Origin: Juglans regia
Taxonomy: Eukaryota; Streptophyta; Magnoliopsida; Fagales; Juglandaceae
Direction of reading: 5' to 3'
NCBI RefSeq assembly: GCF_001411555.2
Contig: NC_049916.1
Coordinates: forward strand, 9,807,295 to 9,871,294
Length of the DNA: 64,000 nt
Positions 46,037-58,639 of this stretch are shown in pieces. Every line of letters begins with the position of its first letter. Positions within the stretch are counted from its first letter, which is position 1. Made by a program: the position numbers and the translations under genes. A model generated the notes under the pieces. The model did no database searches and was not told the origin of the DNA. It saw only the letters and a program-made list of their open reading frames with translations.

Positions 46037-47824
46037 CAAAGGCAAGATTTGCAGCTAGAAAACCAACCTGCTATCTCAAGCAAGAAAGGAAATCCTTCTA
46101 AATGCAGTTATCCAAGCAATTCCCACATATTGCATGGGTATTTTCTTAATTCCTAAGTGTATCTTGAGAAACATTAATAGGAGCATGCAATCCTTTTGGT
46201 GGGGCTTAAGAGACCAAAATCCAAAATGCATTGGCTTAGTTGGCAGGGAATGGGAAACCCAAAACAAAAGGGGGGGTTTGGGCTTCAAGGACTTTGAAGA
46301 CTTTAACAAAGCCCTCTTGGCAAAACAAGGATGGAAGCTACTCACAAACCCATCTTCACTTGCAGCACAAGTTCTCCAAGCAAAGTACTACCCTTCAAAA
46401 GATTTCTACAATGCAAAAGTAAGGAATGGTGACTCATTTGTCTAGAAAAGTATCACAGCAACCAGACCTCTACTACTTGAAGGCCTTCTATGGAAGGTAG
46501 GGAATGGTCAAAGTATTAAAATATGGTCAGATAGAAGGGTCCCTTTTCCATCTTGTAATAAAATACAATCTTGTCCAAGGATTCTGCCCCAAGAGGCTAC
46601 GGTGGCCTCTCTAATTGACCAAGACTCCCTTCAATGGAATATGCCCTTGATCCAAGACTTATTCAACCCAATTGAAGTCTCAACCATATCAAAGATCCAT
46701 ATCAGTCCATGCAAAACCAATGACAAACTGACTTGGAGATGAACTGTAAATGGCAAATTTTCAATGAAATCTGCATATCATCTTCAAATGTCACTTAAAA
46801 CTAAAAATCTGGGACAAACTTCAGAGCAGTCTCACAATATAGAAATATGGAAACACATTTGGAAGCTTCAGGTCCCAAATGCTCTCAAAATCTTTCTATG
46901 GGGAGTTGCCAAAGACATACTCCCCACAAAGGTGAACCTGCATAGAAGAAAGGTGATTGACTCCCCTCTGTGTCCAAATTGCCTGTCTGAACTAGAGACC
47001 ACTTCTCATGCTCTTTGGACATGTAAAGCTACTCAGGATGTGTGGAGCTACAACTGGAGAAAACTCCAAAAATGCAGTATTGAAGTGGCACCTTTTAGTG
47101 TAATTCTGGAACAGCTTTTTTCAACTCTTCCAGAGGAGGAACATCAAGCATTAGCATACACCACAAAGAAGCTCTGGCTCAGAAGGAACAAGTGAATCTT
47201 TGAAGCTTAGTTTTCCTCCCCTCAACAAGTTAATAACCTTGTCTCTACTCGTATCTCAGATTTACAGAGGGCAAGGAGTTCTCAAAAGCAGAAAAGCAAC
47301 CAACTTCAATTTCCTCTCCAGTGGATCAAGCCACCACTTGACAGTTTCAAGGTGAATTGGGACGCAACCATAGACAAAACTCATTGTAGGGTAGGCATTG
47401 GAGTAGCGGTCAGGGACTGGTTATAGCCACTCTTAGATCATCTCGAGCTTCCTTCCCGAATCCATTGCTGGGGGAAGCATTGGCAGCCTTAAGAGCAGTT
47501 CAATTTTGTATAGAGCTTGGACTCTCAAATATTATCCTTGAGATTCCATGATTGTGGTAGATGCTATCAATGGTAGGGAGGATAGCTGGAACTCAACTGG
47601 CTTAATCTGTCAAGATATCAAGCTATTGCTAGAACAAGTTAGTCCATGGTCTGTTCAGCATGTTCCTAGGCAGGTTAATGTAGTGGTTTATAGTTTGGCT
47701 AAGGGTTCATTAGATTTCTCTCAAGAATCCATTCATGTAGAGGATTGCCCTCACTGTATTCACAACCTTCTTGGGTGAATTACTAATATGAAGTATTCGG
47801 TTTTTCTCAAAAAAAAAAAAAAAA
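46037..47824 (+). mobile_element. LINE-4: 5'-truncated LINE inserted in the gypsy 5' LTR
   Basis: Starts in the middle of ORF2 (thumb region, TNLLSQARKEILLNAVIQ) and runs to a poly(A) at 47809-47824. It is flanked by acttacccatgaat (46023-46036) and acttacctgtgaat (47824-47837), a target duplication with two mismatches. The uninterrupted 3' LTR at about 56980-57000 shows the empty site. 5' truncation is typical of LINE insertion. Confidence 0.93.
46060..47778 (+). pseudogene. LINE-4 ORF2 fragment: post-RT, zf-RVT and RNase H
   Basis: 46134-46445 gives GGLGFKDFEDFNKALLAKQG. 46446-46740 continues with VGNGQSIKIWSD after a TAG. 46764-47195 has the zf-RVT block (CPNCLSELETTSHALWTC). 47340-47778 is an RNase H with NWDATID and VNVVVYSLAKG, split by frameshifts and stops near 47425 and 47550. 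The frame holds for long stretches, so decay is moderate. Confidence 0.88.
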
Positions 47825-50800
47825 CTTACCTGTGAATAGTGATCTTTAAACCATGTTTTGGAGCTTAATTTTCTTTCTTAATTTTTTTAGCCTTTTTTAT
47901 TATAAATATTCCTGTTTCATTATTTAATTACATGATTCTTATATCATATTAGGACCCTAGATAAACCTCCACACATGTCATTAGATGAAATGACATATGA
48001 AACCCCAAACTACACCAATTGGCACATGTGCACCCTTAGTGCGGAATGGATTGTTTTGCTCTTAAGCCCAATCTTTTTGTGCCTTCTTCTCAAGGGAAAT
48101 AAGGTCTTTAAACACCTCATATGATCCCTTTAGACCTAGACCAAGCCCTGGACGAAATTTGGTTTAAAAAACCAAACTAAAACCCAAACCGATTCACCTT
48201 GGACACTAGTTGAATGGGAACCGAATTGGTTGAGTTTCAACCTCCCATCTGCCCATGGCTAAGCCACCACCCCACGCCACTTCCATCACCACCCAATTAC
48301 AAGAAGCCCTCATGGTCATCATGAGATTTTGACCAGTTTTTCCACCCAAAGAACGCACCTAAACTGAATGGCTTATGTGCAGCATTCCACTCGGCAACCA
48401 CCCTCCCTTGCATGATCACATGACAACCAACCCTCCACCCTCTACCACCTGAAAAATCATTCAAGAAGTGACTTATGACCTGCTCAAATAGGCTTGGAAG
48501 AAGAGACAAAGGGATGAGTCAAGGCTATGATCAAAACTGCCCAAGGAAAACCAACTTGAACCCGTCAGCTCCATGGTTTGCTTTTGTTGGTTTTTCTTCT
48601 CTTCCTTCTACACTACGACTTGGTCAGCACCCTTAGGATCAATGTAACACTTGAAGTGATGAGGTCATGGTGGTTTTAGGGGACTATTCACTTTGCACAA
48701 GTGACACAAGGTGATGGAATGCAAGCTAAAAATTAAGCTCCTTACACCACCGCCCACATCATCCAATCCCCATGGGCTTACGCCAACATCTCCACCCCCT
48801 TGGCCACCTATAAAAGCCCCTCCACCCCCTAATTTCTTCCACAGCTCATCTTCAGCTTCCCCTTGAGCATTGAGAGCCATCTTCCCCCTTTTTTTTTGAG
48901 AGAAACGGAAAGGTGTGTGTGCTTGAGTGTTCTTGAAGTTCTTGTGAGTTCTTGTGGTAGGAGCTTGAGTGGGCTATAAAATTTGTAATTTTTCTTGCCT
49001 AGATCTTATTTTACATGTCAAGATGTGATTTAGGCTTTGGAGTGATTTTTGGATAAATTTAGAAAATGTTACCGTGCTTGATTCAAAACCGGGTTTATTA
49101 AGAATGATTTAAGTGTTTAAATTGTTTTGAGTGGAAATTTTAGCAGTGGCATGTCTTAGCATATTTGATATGATTTATTAATGTCTTATAATGATCATGG
49201 AAGGTTTTATTTTTTATTAAAAGCATGACATGATAGGTTTTAATTCTATCTTGTTTTGATCATCAAAACATGCATGGGTTTTAAGTAAGTTTGTGATTAA
49301 GGCATGAAGCTTGATTTATTCCTCCTAGGCTTGATGATTAAGCATTTAGAAAACCTTCTGGTTGGGATAAGAATGAAAATACATGTTTTGGGTGAGTTTT
49401 GAAAGCATGCCTTTGTGATTTATACTAGGAACATCAAGCTTGACTAATGGAGGATTAATGAAGATTAAGGTTTTTAACCATGATTAAGTGTTGGGATAAA
49501 ATTGCTCTCCAAATAATTGACCTTTATCATATCATTAAGGATGATAATGATTATTTGTGACTAAAGAAAATTGCATAAGCATGCATTCATAGGGATCAAA
49601 AGTTGAAATCACACTAAGGCATCAACTAGAGTGCATGCCATGGGTTGGGAATATTTGAGCTAGTTTCACTTTGAATTTTACAATTCTAAGGGAATATATG
49701 GTTTTAGAATATCGAAAATATGAGGTCCATGGAGATTGGTTTAATTTGAGCTTTGTTTGCAAATAGTGAAAATTTAGGATCTTAGTGGCGATTTTTGAAA
49801 GTTTAGGGGTGTTTTTGTAGATACCCATTTTTGAACCCTTTGATTTTGAATATCTTCCTTAGATGTTCAAATGCTAACTTAGTATGAATTTGATTTCAGA
49901 CGCTATGACTTTTCAAACTCAGGAAGTTTGTAAGTTGGCCTATAACATACACCTTGATAAGTTATTTATAATTTATTGATAAATTCCACATTCATGTTAT
50001 AATTGTCATTTTGAGCTTAAAATATCATGTTATATGATACATTGAGTGCATACTTACATGACACGTGATATTATCATCTATAAATGTCATTTTTTATATT
50101 AGAGCATGCTAGATATGCACATGTCATGAAATACATTTTTTAACATAGTATGAAAAATAATTTTTGTCACGACCTCAAAAGCTAGGATGAGAAATTATCC
50201 TAGTGAAACTCTTATGTCCACTTTGGAGTGTTTAAGAATGGAATGGTAACCCTTGGCTTGACGAAGAACAGTCAACGGGTTTCGAATTAGATCTTTTTAA
50301 AGAACACCAGAGTAAAATCAAATGTTATGACACCTAAGGCTGGTGGGTGTACATGTTATGATGTTAAGATATTATGTTATATTACCAATGCATTGAGAAC
50401 GAGTCTACAAACAACGTAGTTTCAATGTGAGTTGTACTACGGTCACTAGCAGGTACTCACAGTGCATATGAGAGACTGTGACGATACCACACATTATGAT
50501 GTTACGATTAAAATTGCTAATAATGATGAAACACTATGATTATTTTTGCCAGTATAGCGAAAAATGTTCTCTGTATGAAAATATGTCTCAGTTTTTTTGA
50601 AAATGTTAAGGAATTTGGATTGGAGATACACACTAATTTTTTGCATTTCATGCATTTCATATTTATCATTTTTTATGCATAATTTATCTTTGTGCATATT
50701 AGTTGTTTAAATTATTAAGATTTCAAACAAATCTCACCCTTTGTGGACCTATTATCATTCCACTTGGAATGATAGAAGTTGTGTCAGAACTTGAAGAGAA

Positions 50801-51201
50801 CAGACTAGATGGAATGGTGGATCGAACTGATTGAGGAGGAGCCTGACCTTGAGAAAATACTGGACCTTATCCTTATGTTCATAACACTACTCATTCATGC
50901 TCTAGAACACATGAAGCGATTGATCTAGCTTTGGAAACTTTTTATGCTTAGCTACACTAAGTTTTTGCTGCGATTTGGTTTGAACTTATGATGGTCATTA
51001 ATGTATTGTGATTTTTTTGTTATTCTGCCATAAGTTTCATTTTCACCCTTAATTTGCTGTGAATATTGCATTTTGCTAGTTACACTTATAGGTTACATTG
51101 CATATTTAACTGTCATGTACGAGAGTATGTAACCTTGTGTTACATGTCTCGATGCTCTAAGTCTCTATTCCTTCCCAAGTTGAGGTTGGGGGCATCACAG
51201 G

Positions 51202-51213
51202 GTAGTATCAGAG
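51202..51213 (+). other. Primer-binding site of the gypsy element
   Basis: gtagtatcagag follows the LTR end by two bases and fits a decayed site complementary to the 3' end of initiator Met tRNA (TGGTATCAGAG). Confidence 0.7.
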
Positions 51214-51564
51214 TAATTACGTCTTTGGGTAAACCCACATGTCCTTAGGAATAATATACCAGAGTATAGGATTTAATCTATAGACTTGATAGGCTTGAAA
51301 TCTTGCAGCAGGAACTGGATCAGATACACATACCTCATAGGATTTGGAGAACTAAAGCAGCATGGCATGTGAAAGAAGGTAAAGAAACCCTTAAGGATCC
51401 AATGCCTAACATTATCAGGACCGTTGTTTGGATGGAGGTCATGACTTGGCAAACGCAATTCATCAGATGATGACAACCATGAAACATCAACAATAGATAA
51501 TCTTGAGGCATAACCAATAATGCCCGTAGGTTGAAGGACCCGAGGGTGTTCTTATGAGAAGTTT

Positions 51565-52419
51565 ATGATATACAGATACCCTAATTTCATGGGAACTGAA
51601 GGACCCATGAAGGCCAACAAGTGGTTACTAGATCTCGACTGGATTATCATGGTAAGTGGTTGTACAGAGGAGCAGAAAGTACAGAATTTGGGGCATCTAC
51701 TACAAGGAGAAGCCGGTACCTGGTGGGATACCAAGAAGCAACTATTAATAAGGGAATTGGGCAATATCACTGCTTTGACTTGGGAAAGGTTCAACGAGGA
51801 GTTTGATAATCAATTCTTCCCTGAATCGATGAAGACCCAGAAGGCTCAAGAGTTTGCCACTATGGTGCAAGGCAATCTCACAGTTGAACAATATGCTACA
51901 AAATTCATGGAGTTGGGAAGGTTTGCTCCATATCTGATCACCACTGAAAAGATGCAAGCTTATAAGTTCCAAGGAGGACTGCAACCCTAGATTCGCAGTT
52001 ACGTAGCTGGGTTCTGCATCAACAATTTTCAGGAGTTGGTTAACGTGGCTACAATAATAGAAGCAGAACAACGAAGTGTGGTAGCCCTTAACCTTGAGCG
52101 AAAGAGGGCTTCTTCCTTTTCTGTAGGAGGGAATAATGTCAAAAGAAGGATTATACAGGGATCCAATAAGGGTAAAGGCATTATGACGGCTCCCCCTGCT
52201 ACCTATAAGAAGTGTGGAAAGAATCATGGTGGAGAATGTCGAATGGGTTTTGGAGTATGTTTCCGATGCGGTCAATCAAGACACATGATTTGTGAGTGCC
52301 CTCAGAATGCACAAGGTGGAAAGAAGAATGCTCCTAACATTCGGCTCAATCAAAGGCCACATGTTCAAGCTCTTGTGTACATCATCACCCCTGGAGAGAT
52401 GAACAAGGAGATTCCCTAA
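51565..52419 (+). pseudogene. Gypsy gag pseudogene
   Basis: Retrotransposon gag (capsid) domain in 51565-51990, with ANKWLLDLDWI, GEAGTWWDTKK and FNEEFDNQFFPES. TAG at 51988-51990 is followed in the same frame by IRSYVAG. 52036-52419 adds a nucleocapsid CCHC knuckle (CFRCGQSRHMICEC) and ends at TAA 52417-52419. One stop breaks an otherwise complete gag. Confidence 0.92.
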
Positions 52420-52489
52420 GAGACGAGGGTCATCACTGGTATTTTCCCTTAGTACCCCTCTCTTATATAGAACCTAGCCCTTTTAATTT

Positions 52490-52860
52490 AGCTACTACGT
52501 ATATGGTAGTTCATGATTACGTTCTAGGTAATATCACACTATATGGATATACAACATGTGCCTTACTCGACTCTGGCACAACGAGGTCTTTCGTGTTAGC
52601 GATATTTGCATGAACGTGAAACTTGCTGACTCAGACATTACCTCAAGCTAGAGTAGTGTCAATTCATGATGGGAGAACGATCACCTATACCCGCATGTTG
52701 AAAAACTGTCCATTAACTGTGGGAGAGAGATTGATCGAAGCCGAGTTGATCGTCTTCAACCAACTAGGGTTTGACATTGTATTAGGAATGACTGGTTATC
52801 CAAACATTGTGCTAGGATAGATTTCCAGAACAAAGAGATTATCTTTGATTCACCCGTAGG
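52490..52860 (+). pseudogene. Gypsy protease pseudogene
   Basis: The aspartic protease active site LLDSGTTRSFV is readable at about 52566-52598, followed by a stop near 52610. 52623-52820 carries the flap and the FDIVLGM strand; the expected DWL reads TGYP after a frame change. Non-functional. Confidence 0.85.
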
Positions 52861-52867
52861 TGGACAA

Positions 52868-53790
52868 ATGCGTCATATGGGAGGGACTGTGAAGGATACC
52901 CCCTCTCTAATTTCGACTTTGCAAGTGAGGAAGTGCATCACTGGTGGTGCCATGGCCTACTTAGCATTCATAATGGAAGATTATGGTTGTAATAAGGAGA
53001 TTCAAGGGATACCTATACTTGAGGAATATCCTGAGGTTTTCACTGATGATCTACCAGGATTACCCCCGGATAGAGAAATAGAGTTCACTATAGAGATAAA
53101 ACCCATAGCAACCTTGTCCATAAAACTCCTTATCGTATAGCCCCTTTAGAACTGAAGGAGCAAATAGAAGAGCTATTGGAAAAGGGTTTTATTCAACCTT
53201 GTTCATCACCTTGGGGTGCGCCAATTCTGTTCATTAAGAAGAAGGATGGATCGTTAAGGATGTGCATTGATTATAGGGAATTAAACAAAGTAACGGTTAA
53301 GAACAAGTACCCGTTACCACGTATCGATGACCTGTTAGATCAATTGCAAGGAGCATTAGTGTTCTCAAAGATAGACTTAAGGTCTGGTTACCATCAGCTC
53401 AAGATTAAGGAAAAGGTTATCCCTAAAACGACGTTTCGGACAAGATACAATCACTATGAATTCTTAGTGATGTCTTTTGGTCTAACCAATGCCCCTGCTT
53501 CCTTCATGGATATGATGAACAGAGTATTCAGACCCAACCAGGATAACTTTGTTGTCGTATTCATTGATGAAATTTTGATATACTCGAAGAGCGAAGAAGA
53601 CCACAAGCAGCGTCTTCGTTTGGCACTGGAAAGGCTGAAAGAATAAAGGTTGTACGCCAAATTCAGCAACTATGAGTTTTGGTTAAAGGAGGTAAAATTT
53701 TTAGGGCACGTAATCTCAAATCAAGGAGTATCAGTTGATCCTAGCAAGGTCAAAGAGGTGGTATATCGGAATCATTTGACTAATGTGTGA
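52868..53790 (+). pseudogene. Gypsy reverse transcriptase pseudogene
   Basis: 52868-53140 is the leader ([20 protein letters not shown]). 53176-53646 is an [61 protein letters not shown], and a catalytic box FIDEILIYS in place of FIDDILIYS. TAA at 53644-53646, then KFLGHVISNQG in another frame to about 53790. The Asp-to-Glu change in the catalytic box is unusual and probably inactivating. Confidence 0.93.
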
Positions 53791-54335
53791 GATTCGAAGT
53801 TCCCTGGGATTAGCAGGTTACTATCGGCGATTCGTGGAAGGGTTCTCCAAGCTATCAAGACCCCTTACTGCCCTAGCCAAGAAGAACGCTAAGTATATGT
53901 GGACAGAGAAGTGCAAGCAGAGTTTCGTGGAACTCAAGGAAAGGCTCACAACCGCGCTAGTACGAGCCCTACCTGAACCCCACAAGCCTATGCTTCACAA
54001 CAATTGAAGAATCAAGAGCAGAATTACCCTTCCCATGACTTGGAGTTGGCCGTCGTAGTTTTCTATTTAAAGATTTGGAGACATTATTTTTATGGAGGAA
54101 AATATGAAATCTACACCGATCACAAGAGCCTCAAGTACTTATTCAGTCAGTAGAATTTAAATATGAGGCAGAAAAGGTGGTTGGAAACTATTAGCGACTA
54201 CCAGTGTGAAATCAAGTATCACCCTGGCAAGGCTAATATAGTGGTAGATGCGCTAAGTCAGAAGAGGAAAAAGGATGATCCCACAGGCCCCGCCTTGGAA
54301 GTAGAGTTGCATAGTATAGAGAGAGTTTATTGATC
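53783..54335 (+). pseudogene. Gypsy RNase H pseudogene
   Basis: 53783-54007: RT connection (SLGLAGYYRRFVEGFSKL) and the first RNase H part. The segment that should hold the first catalytic Asp and neighbours is deleted near 54000-54040. It resumes in another frame with [12 protein letters not shown] and the QRRWLE-type block, then KYHPGKANIVVDALSQ, a good end-of-RNase-H motif. Confidence 0.87.
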
Positions 54336-55130
54336 AAGGATCTTCCTGTTGAGGCATCCTTGATCGCAGTACAAGAAATTTTACCTATGGAATGGAAAGA
54401 GGTGAAAAGGCGACAGATGGATGATCCCAAAAGGGCAGAAATCAGGCAAAATGTAGAAAAGAATGTGGGACCAAAGGGCTTCACCCTCAGAGATTATGGG
54501 TTGTAGAACAGTCAAGGTAGAGCATCAAAGATCCATTGGAGAATTACAGCCACTTCCGATCCCACAATGGAAATGGGAGGATTTATCCATGGACTTTATA
54601 GTTGGACTACCAAGAACTTCGAAATAGTGTGACTACATGGAGTTCCAAAAACGATTGTATCAGTTAGGGTTACGCATTTTGCCTCTCATTTTTTGCAAGG
54701 CCTTCAGGATGCTCTAGGCACCAAGTTGAAATTTAGTAGTGCCTATCACCATCAAACTGATGGGCAAACTGGTAAGACAATTCAAACTTTGGAAGACATG
54801 TTGAGGACATGTGTTTTGCAAGAAAATGACAATTGGGAGAAGCTCTTACCATTAGTTGAGTTTGCCTACAATAATAGCTTCCAGGCCACCATTTAAATGG
54901 TACCGTACAAAACTTTATATGGAAGGAAATGCAGGTCTCCTCTATACTGGGATGAAGTAGGAGAGTGAAAGATTTATGGTGCAGAGATTCTTCAAGAAAT
55001 GAAGGATCACATCCAGTTAACAAGGGAAAAGATAAAGGCTGCCCAAGATAGACAGAAGAGCTATGCCAAACGTCGAAGAAGGAACCTCAAGTTTGAAGTT
55101 GACGATTGAGTTTTTCAGTTTGGAAAGAAG
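54336..55130 (+). pseudogene. Gypsy integrase pseudogene with two deletions
   Basis: 54330-54500 is the linker (GFTLRDYGL). The HHCC zinc-finger region is lost, because the sequence jumps to [16 protein letters not shown] and [16 protein letters not shown] second jump removes the part holding the strand after the first catalytic Asp (to HGVPKTIVS). 54693-54896 continues TKLKFSSAYHHQTDGQTG and FAYNNSFQAT. 54900-55130 carries the C-terminal region (LYGRKCRSPLYWDEVGE). Confidence 0.9.
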
Positions 55131-55485
55131 GGCAAGCTAATTCCAAGATACATAAGACCTTATGAGATACTAGAAAGCGTAGGAGCAGTCGCGTATAGAC
55201 TGGATCTTTCCACTGACTTCCAAGGAATTCACAATGTCTTCCATGTATCTTCCCTCAAGAAGAGCTTCGAGAGATAGATACCAATAGTTGCAGATACGAG
55301 GGATATTTTGCTCCAACCTGACCTACCTTATGAAGACTTTCTAGTTCAAATCACATATTGGAAGGATAAGGAACTTTGGAATCAGAAAAATCCTTTTGTT
55401 AGGTTCTATGGCGAAATCATGAAATTGAGGAAGCTACATGGGAAAAGGAAGCCAAGATGAGAAACAAATACTGCTATTTGTTTGG
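55131..55485 (+). pseudogene. Gypsy integrase C-terminus and chromodomain
   Basis: IPRYIRPYEILESVGAVAYRLDLS is readable across 55140-55210 in one frame, then FHVSSLKK. The chromodomain reads HEIEEATWEKEAKMRN at about 55418-55466 before a stop. The EEATWE block is characteristic of Tekay/Del-type chromoviruses. In active relatives the chromodomain tethers integration to heterochromatin. Confidence 0.82.
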
Positions 55486-55489
55486 CCTG

Positions 55490-56272
55490 TGAATTGTTTG
55501 ACATCACATCATGGCATTCACTTCCCTTCATGCATGCATGGCATCCATTGTTATTTCACCATGCGATCCGCATTCTTTCTCATCATTTTCAGTTGCACCA
55601 TGGTCGGTAATGGTAGGATCACCGGTCGGACTTGTATGACCCCTAGTTGACTTCGAAGACTGATAGCTGAGTAATGACATAGATGGCTAGACCATATGGT
55701 TGACACATTTTGGATTCAGCAGGAGAGGCTAGAGTACCATAGGACTCACATCCTCGACCATGATGGGAGAGGTAACATCCTTTTGAGGAGAGCACTGCCG
55801 CATGAGGAACTTTAGCCTCATGACCCCATCCGATGGATGGGAGAGACTAGGATCATATGGCTTAGACACTGTATGAGATCGACTCTCTCAGTTATGCCAG
55901 ATTAGCTTGAGTCGAGCTAGGCAGCCGAGCAGCATCAGGTTGAGCAAGAGCCGCTTATTCCTGACACCACTCCCCTCGACACATCAGATCTTTCTGACTC
56001 TTCCCCTAGTCGTGTTCATTTTAATGAGGAGGGAAACCCCTAGCTTGAGGACGAGGAATTTAGGCAGTGGAGACACCATGAGGAGAGAGTTAACACTTTC
56101 TATGATTCAGAGGAGGATGTGTATTATTACCACACTCAAGACAAGATGTCAGAAGATGGTGATGAGAGACCCCGATCGAGCCCTAAGCTATAGCATGGTT
56201 GGTGAGTCACACTTAACTTTTGCTTACGCATGTCTTGCTTTGACCCCAATTTCGAAGACAAAATCTTGTTTT
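55490..56272 (+). other. Gypsy 3' internal region, unusual stop-poor stretches
   Basis: No known domain. In one frame from about 55606 a series of open segments separated by single stops is readable (RWLDHMVDTFWIQQERL, HDGRGNILLRRAL, ETRIIWLRHCMRS, then an acidic tail FYDSEEDVYYY). The region before the PPT (cccaatttcgaagacaaaatc) is the usual end of such elements. Either an extra ORF lost to decay or chance. Confidence 0.4.
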
Positions 56273-56284
56273 AAGGGAAGAGGA

Positions 56285-57610
56285 TGTAACACCCAACCTA
56301 ATTGACCATTAGGATTAATCTTTAAACGACCTAGATTAAACTTATGATTTTAGGCTTTAAATATTTTATTATTATTTTAATTACTACTATTATTATATTA
56401 TTTTGTTTGCTTATTTTATTTATTTACCTCAATGTTAATAGTTAGATTTATTTAGACCATGACACTAAGACACTTAGTGTCATTAATTACTAAGCATGAA
56501 GGACAAGAAAAGCAAGCCCATTATTAATCTTATTAAGGCCTTTAGAACCTTAGGACATTTATGGGCCCAGTCTTTGAAGCCTTAAACCAAACCTCATAGG
56601 AGTGCAAGACTTGGTAGGTTAGCCTTGGCCCAAGTATGAGGAATGCATAAGGCCTTTGGGCCAAGCTTGGTATAGGTTTGACCCATGGCCCAATTTGGTT
56701 AAGGTAAACCTTTCAAGCACCATCTTTGTAGATCTTGAGGTCTCTCTTAATCCCTCAAAATATAAAAACAAGGCTCCCATTCACTCAAACGCAAAAGCCC
56801 AAAGACCATTAACCCACATTCATGGCCATTTAAAGCCCACAAGGCCTAAAGCCCTGTTTTGCTTCTATTTCACTCTTCAATTTGAACGCTCAATACATCA
56901 TACCATTGATTTTCTCAAGGACATGTCATACCTTAAGTACCCAAATTAATTTTTGAAATTAGGTTAAGACCATCAATCAACTTACCGATGATTAGTGATC
57001 TTTAAACCATGTTTTGGAGCTTAATTTTCTTTTTTAATCATTTTAGCATTTTTTATCAGAAATTTTCTTGTTTAATTATTCAATTACATCATTCTTAGAT
57101 CATATTAGGACCCTAGATAAACCTCCACACATTTCATTATATGAAATGAAATATCACCCCAAACTACACCAATCGACACACGTGTGTGCCCATTGTGTGC
57201 AATGGACTGTTTTGCCCTTAAGCCCAATCTTTTTGTGCCTTTTTCTCAAGGACACCATGGTCTTTAAACACCTCATATGATACCATTAGACCCAGACCAA
57301 GCCCTGGACAAAATTTGGTTTCAAAAACCAAACCAAAACCCCAAACTGAATCACCTTGGACACTAGTTGAATGGGAACCGAATTGGCTGAGTTTCAACCT
57401 CTCGTCTGCCCATGGTTGAGGCACCACCCCATGCCACCTCCATCAGCACCCAATCCCCAAGAGGCCATCATGATCATCATGAGTTTTTGACCAGTTATTC
57501 CACTCAAAAAAGGCACCAAACCAGAATGTCTTTTGTGCACCACTCCACTTGGCAACCACCCTCCCTTGCATCATATTCTTTGAGCTGCACCTTCATGATC
57601 ACATTGTAAC
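56285..57610 (+). mobile_element. 3' LTR of the gypsy element, first part
   Basis: Begins TGTAACACCCAACC immediately after the polypurine tract. It matches 45391-46036 and 47825-48415 of the 5' LTR at about 90% by eye, and is uninterrupted where the 5' LTR carries the LINE. Ends at the target site of the antisense solo LTR. Confidence 0.9.
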
Positions 57611-58179
57611 TGTGATGCCCCAAATTCTGCTTGGGATCGGACGGACACTTGAAGCATCGAGACATGCAACACAAGGTTACCTGCCCCCGTTCATGACATA
57701 TAAGATGCAATATTCCTAACATGCATATAGCATTATGCAAGATTCGCAGTGGATAATTTTTTTCTTTAGCAATACTATGCACCAAACCGAAATATCCCAA
57801 ATACTTAAAACATACTTCATACATAATGACGTACTAAACAACTGAGATCACAACACTGGTCCAAAATGGTTGTGATCAAAAGAGTGTTGGAGATTGAACA
57901 CCACAAATACTAGTAACGAGGTAACTATTGTACTACCATCTACGTCACACCATTGTTTAGTCGATCATTTCTAATTGGTCGATTCTCGATTCTCCTTCAG
58001 ATCCTGTAACAAAATCTACCATTCGGGGGGAATGGTAGTTGGGACTACCACAGTGAGATTTGATTACAAACAGTGAGATTTGATTACAAATCTCTGCAAG
58101 TTAACAAAAAACTTCCACATGCATGCATGGCAGCAAAAGCATGAATGCATAATCAAATCATAAGTAATCATAGCATAAC

Positions 58180-58500
58180 TTGACATACAACATAACATAA
58201 CTGACATAACTTAAACTGAAACTGAAGTTTAGCATGAACGTGACTTGAAACATAACATGGACTTGAAACATAGCATGAACGTGAACTTGAAACATAAGAT
58301 GGACTTGAAACATAACATGAATGTGAAATTGCATAATTTGAACATGAACTTGAAACATAACATGAACCTGAACATGACATAACATAAATGTGAACTTGGA
58401 ACATAGCATGACATGAACTTGAAACATATTCTTGTCTCATGGGATTACCATGATTGCTTGAACATAACATAACATGAAACATGACTTGAACGTGAAACAC
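58180..58500. repeat. Degenerate tandem array of a cataacatgaacttgaa-type word
   Basis: At least ten imperfect copies of tgaacttgaaacataacat-like words within the solo LTR. They produce the repeated F-Q-V-H-V-M patterns of the minus-strand ORFs, which are not proteins. Confidence 0.85.
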
Positions 58501-58639
58501 ATGAACTTAGAATCTTATTCAATAGACTTAATCATTAAAGTGACCATGTGGGTGCTACACAGGTCCCCTTGAGCCTTGTGTCCCTACCGATTACTGTATC
58601 ACATCACAGGTTTCTATACCAGTTGTGAGCGCGTTAATA

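Larger units (their letters stand above)
45391..51199 (+). mobile_element. 5' LTR (LTR-B) of a Ty3/Gypsy element, with a LINE inserted
   Basis: LTR sequence at 45391-46036 and 47825-51199, matching 56360-57610 plus 61960-63388 of the 3' LTR at about 90% by eye. Its first roughly 75 bp (present in the 3' LTR at 56285) are missing. The 3' end reads GGGGGCATCACA, with the PBS following. Estimated full LTR length is about 4.1 kb, in the range of long-LTR chromoviruses. Confidence 0.85.
51200..56284 (+). mobile_element. Internal region of a Ty3/Gypsy chromovirus (Tekay/Del-like)
   Basis: Order gag - protease - RT - RNase H - integrase - chromodomain, which defines Ty3/Gypsy; the terminal chromodomain places it among chromoviruses. 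Multiple stops, frameshifts and two integrase deletions make it non-autonomous. A polypurine tract (aagggaagagga) lies at about 56273-56284, directly before the 3' LTR. Confidence 0.93.

Noticed and set aside
58158..58500. Minus-strand ORFs with repeated FQVHVM pattern
   Set aside because: Translation of a degenerate tandem repeat inside a solo LTR.
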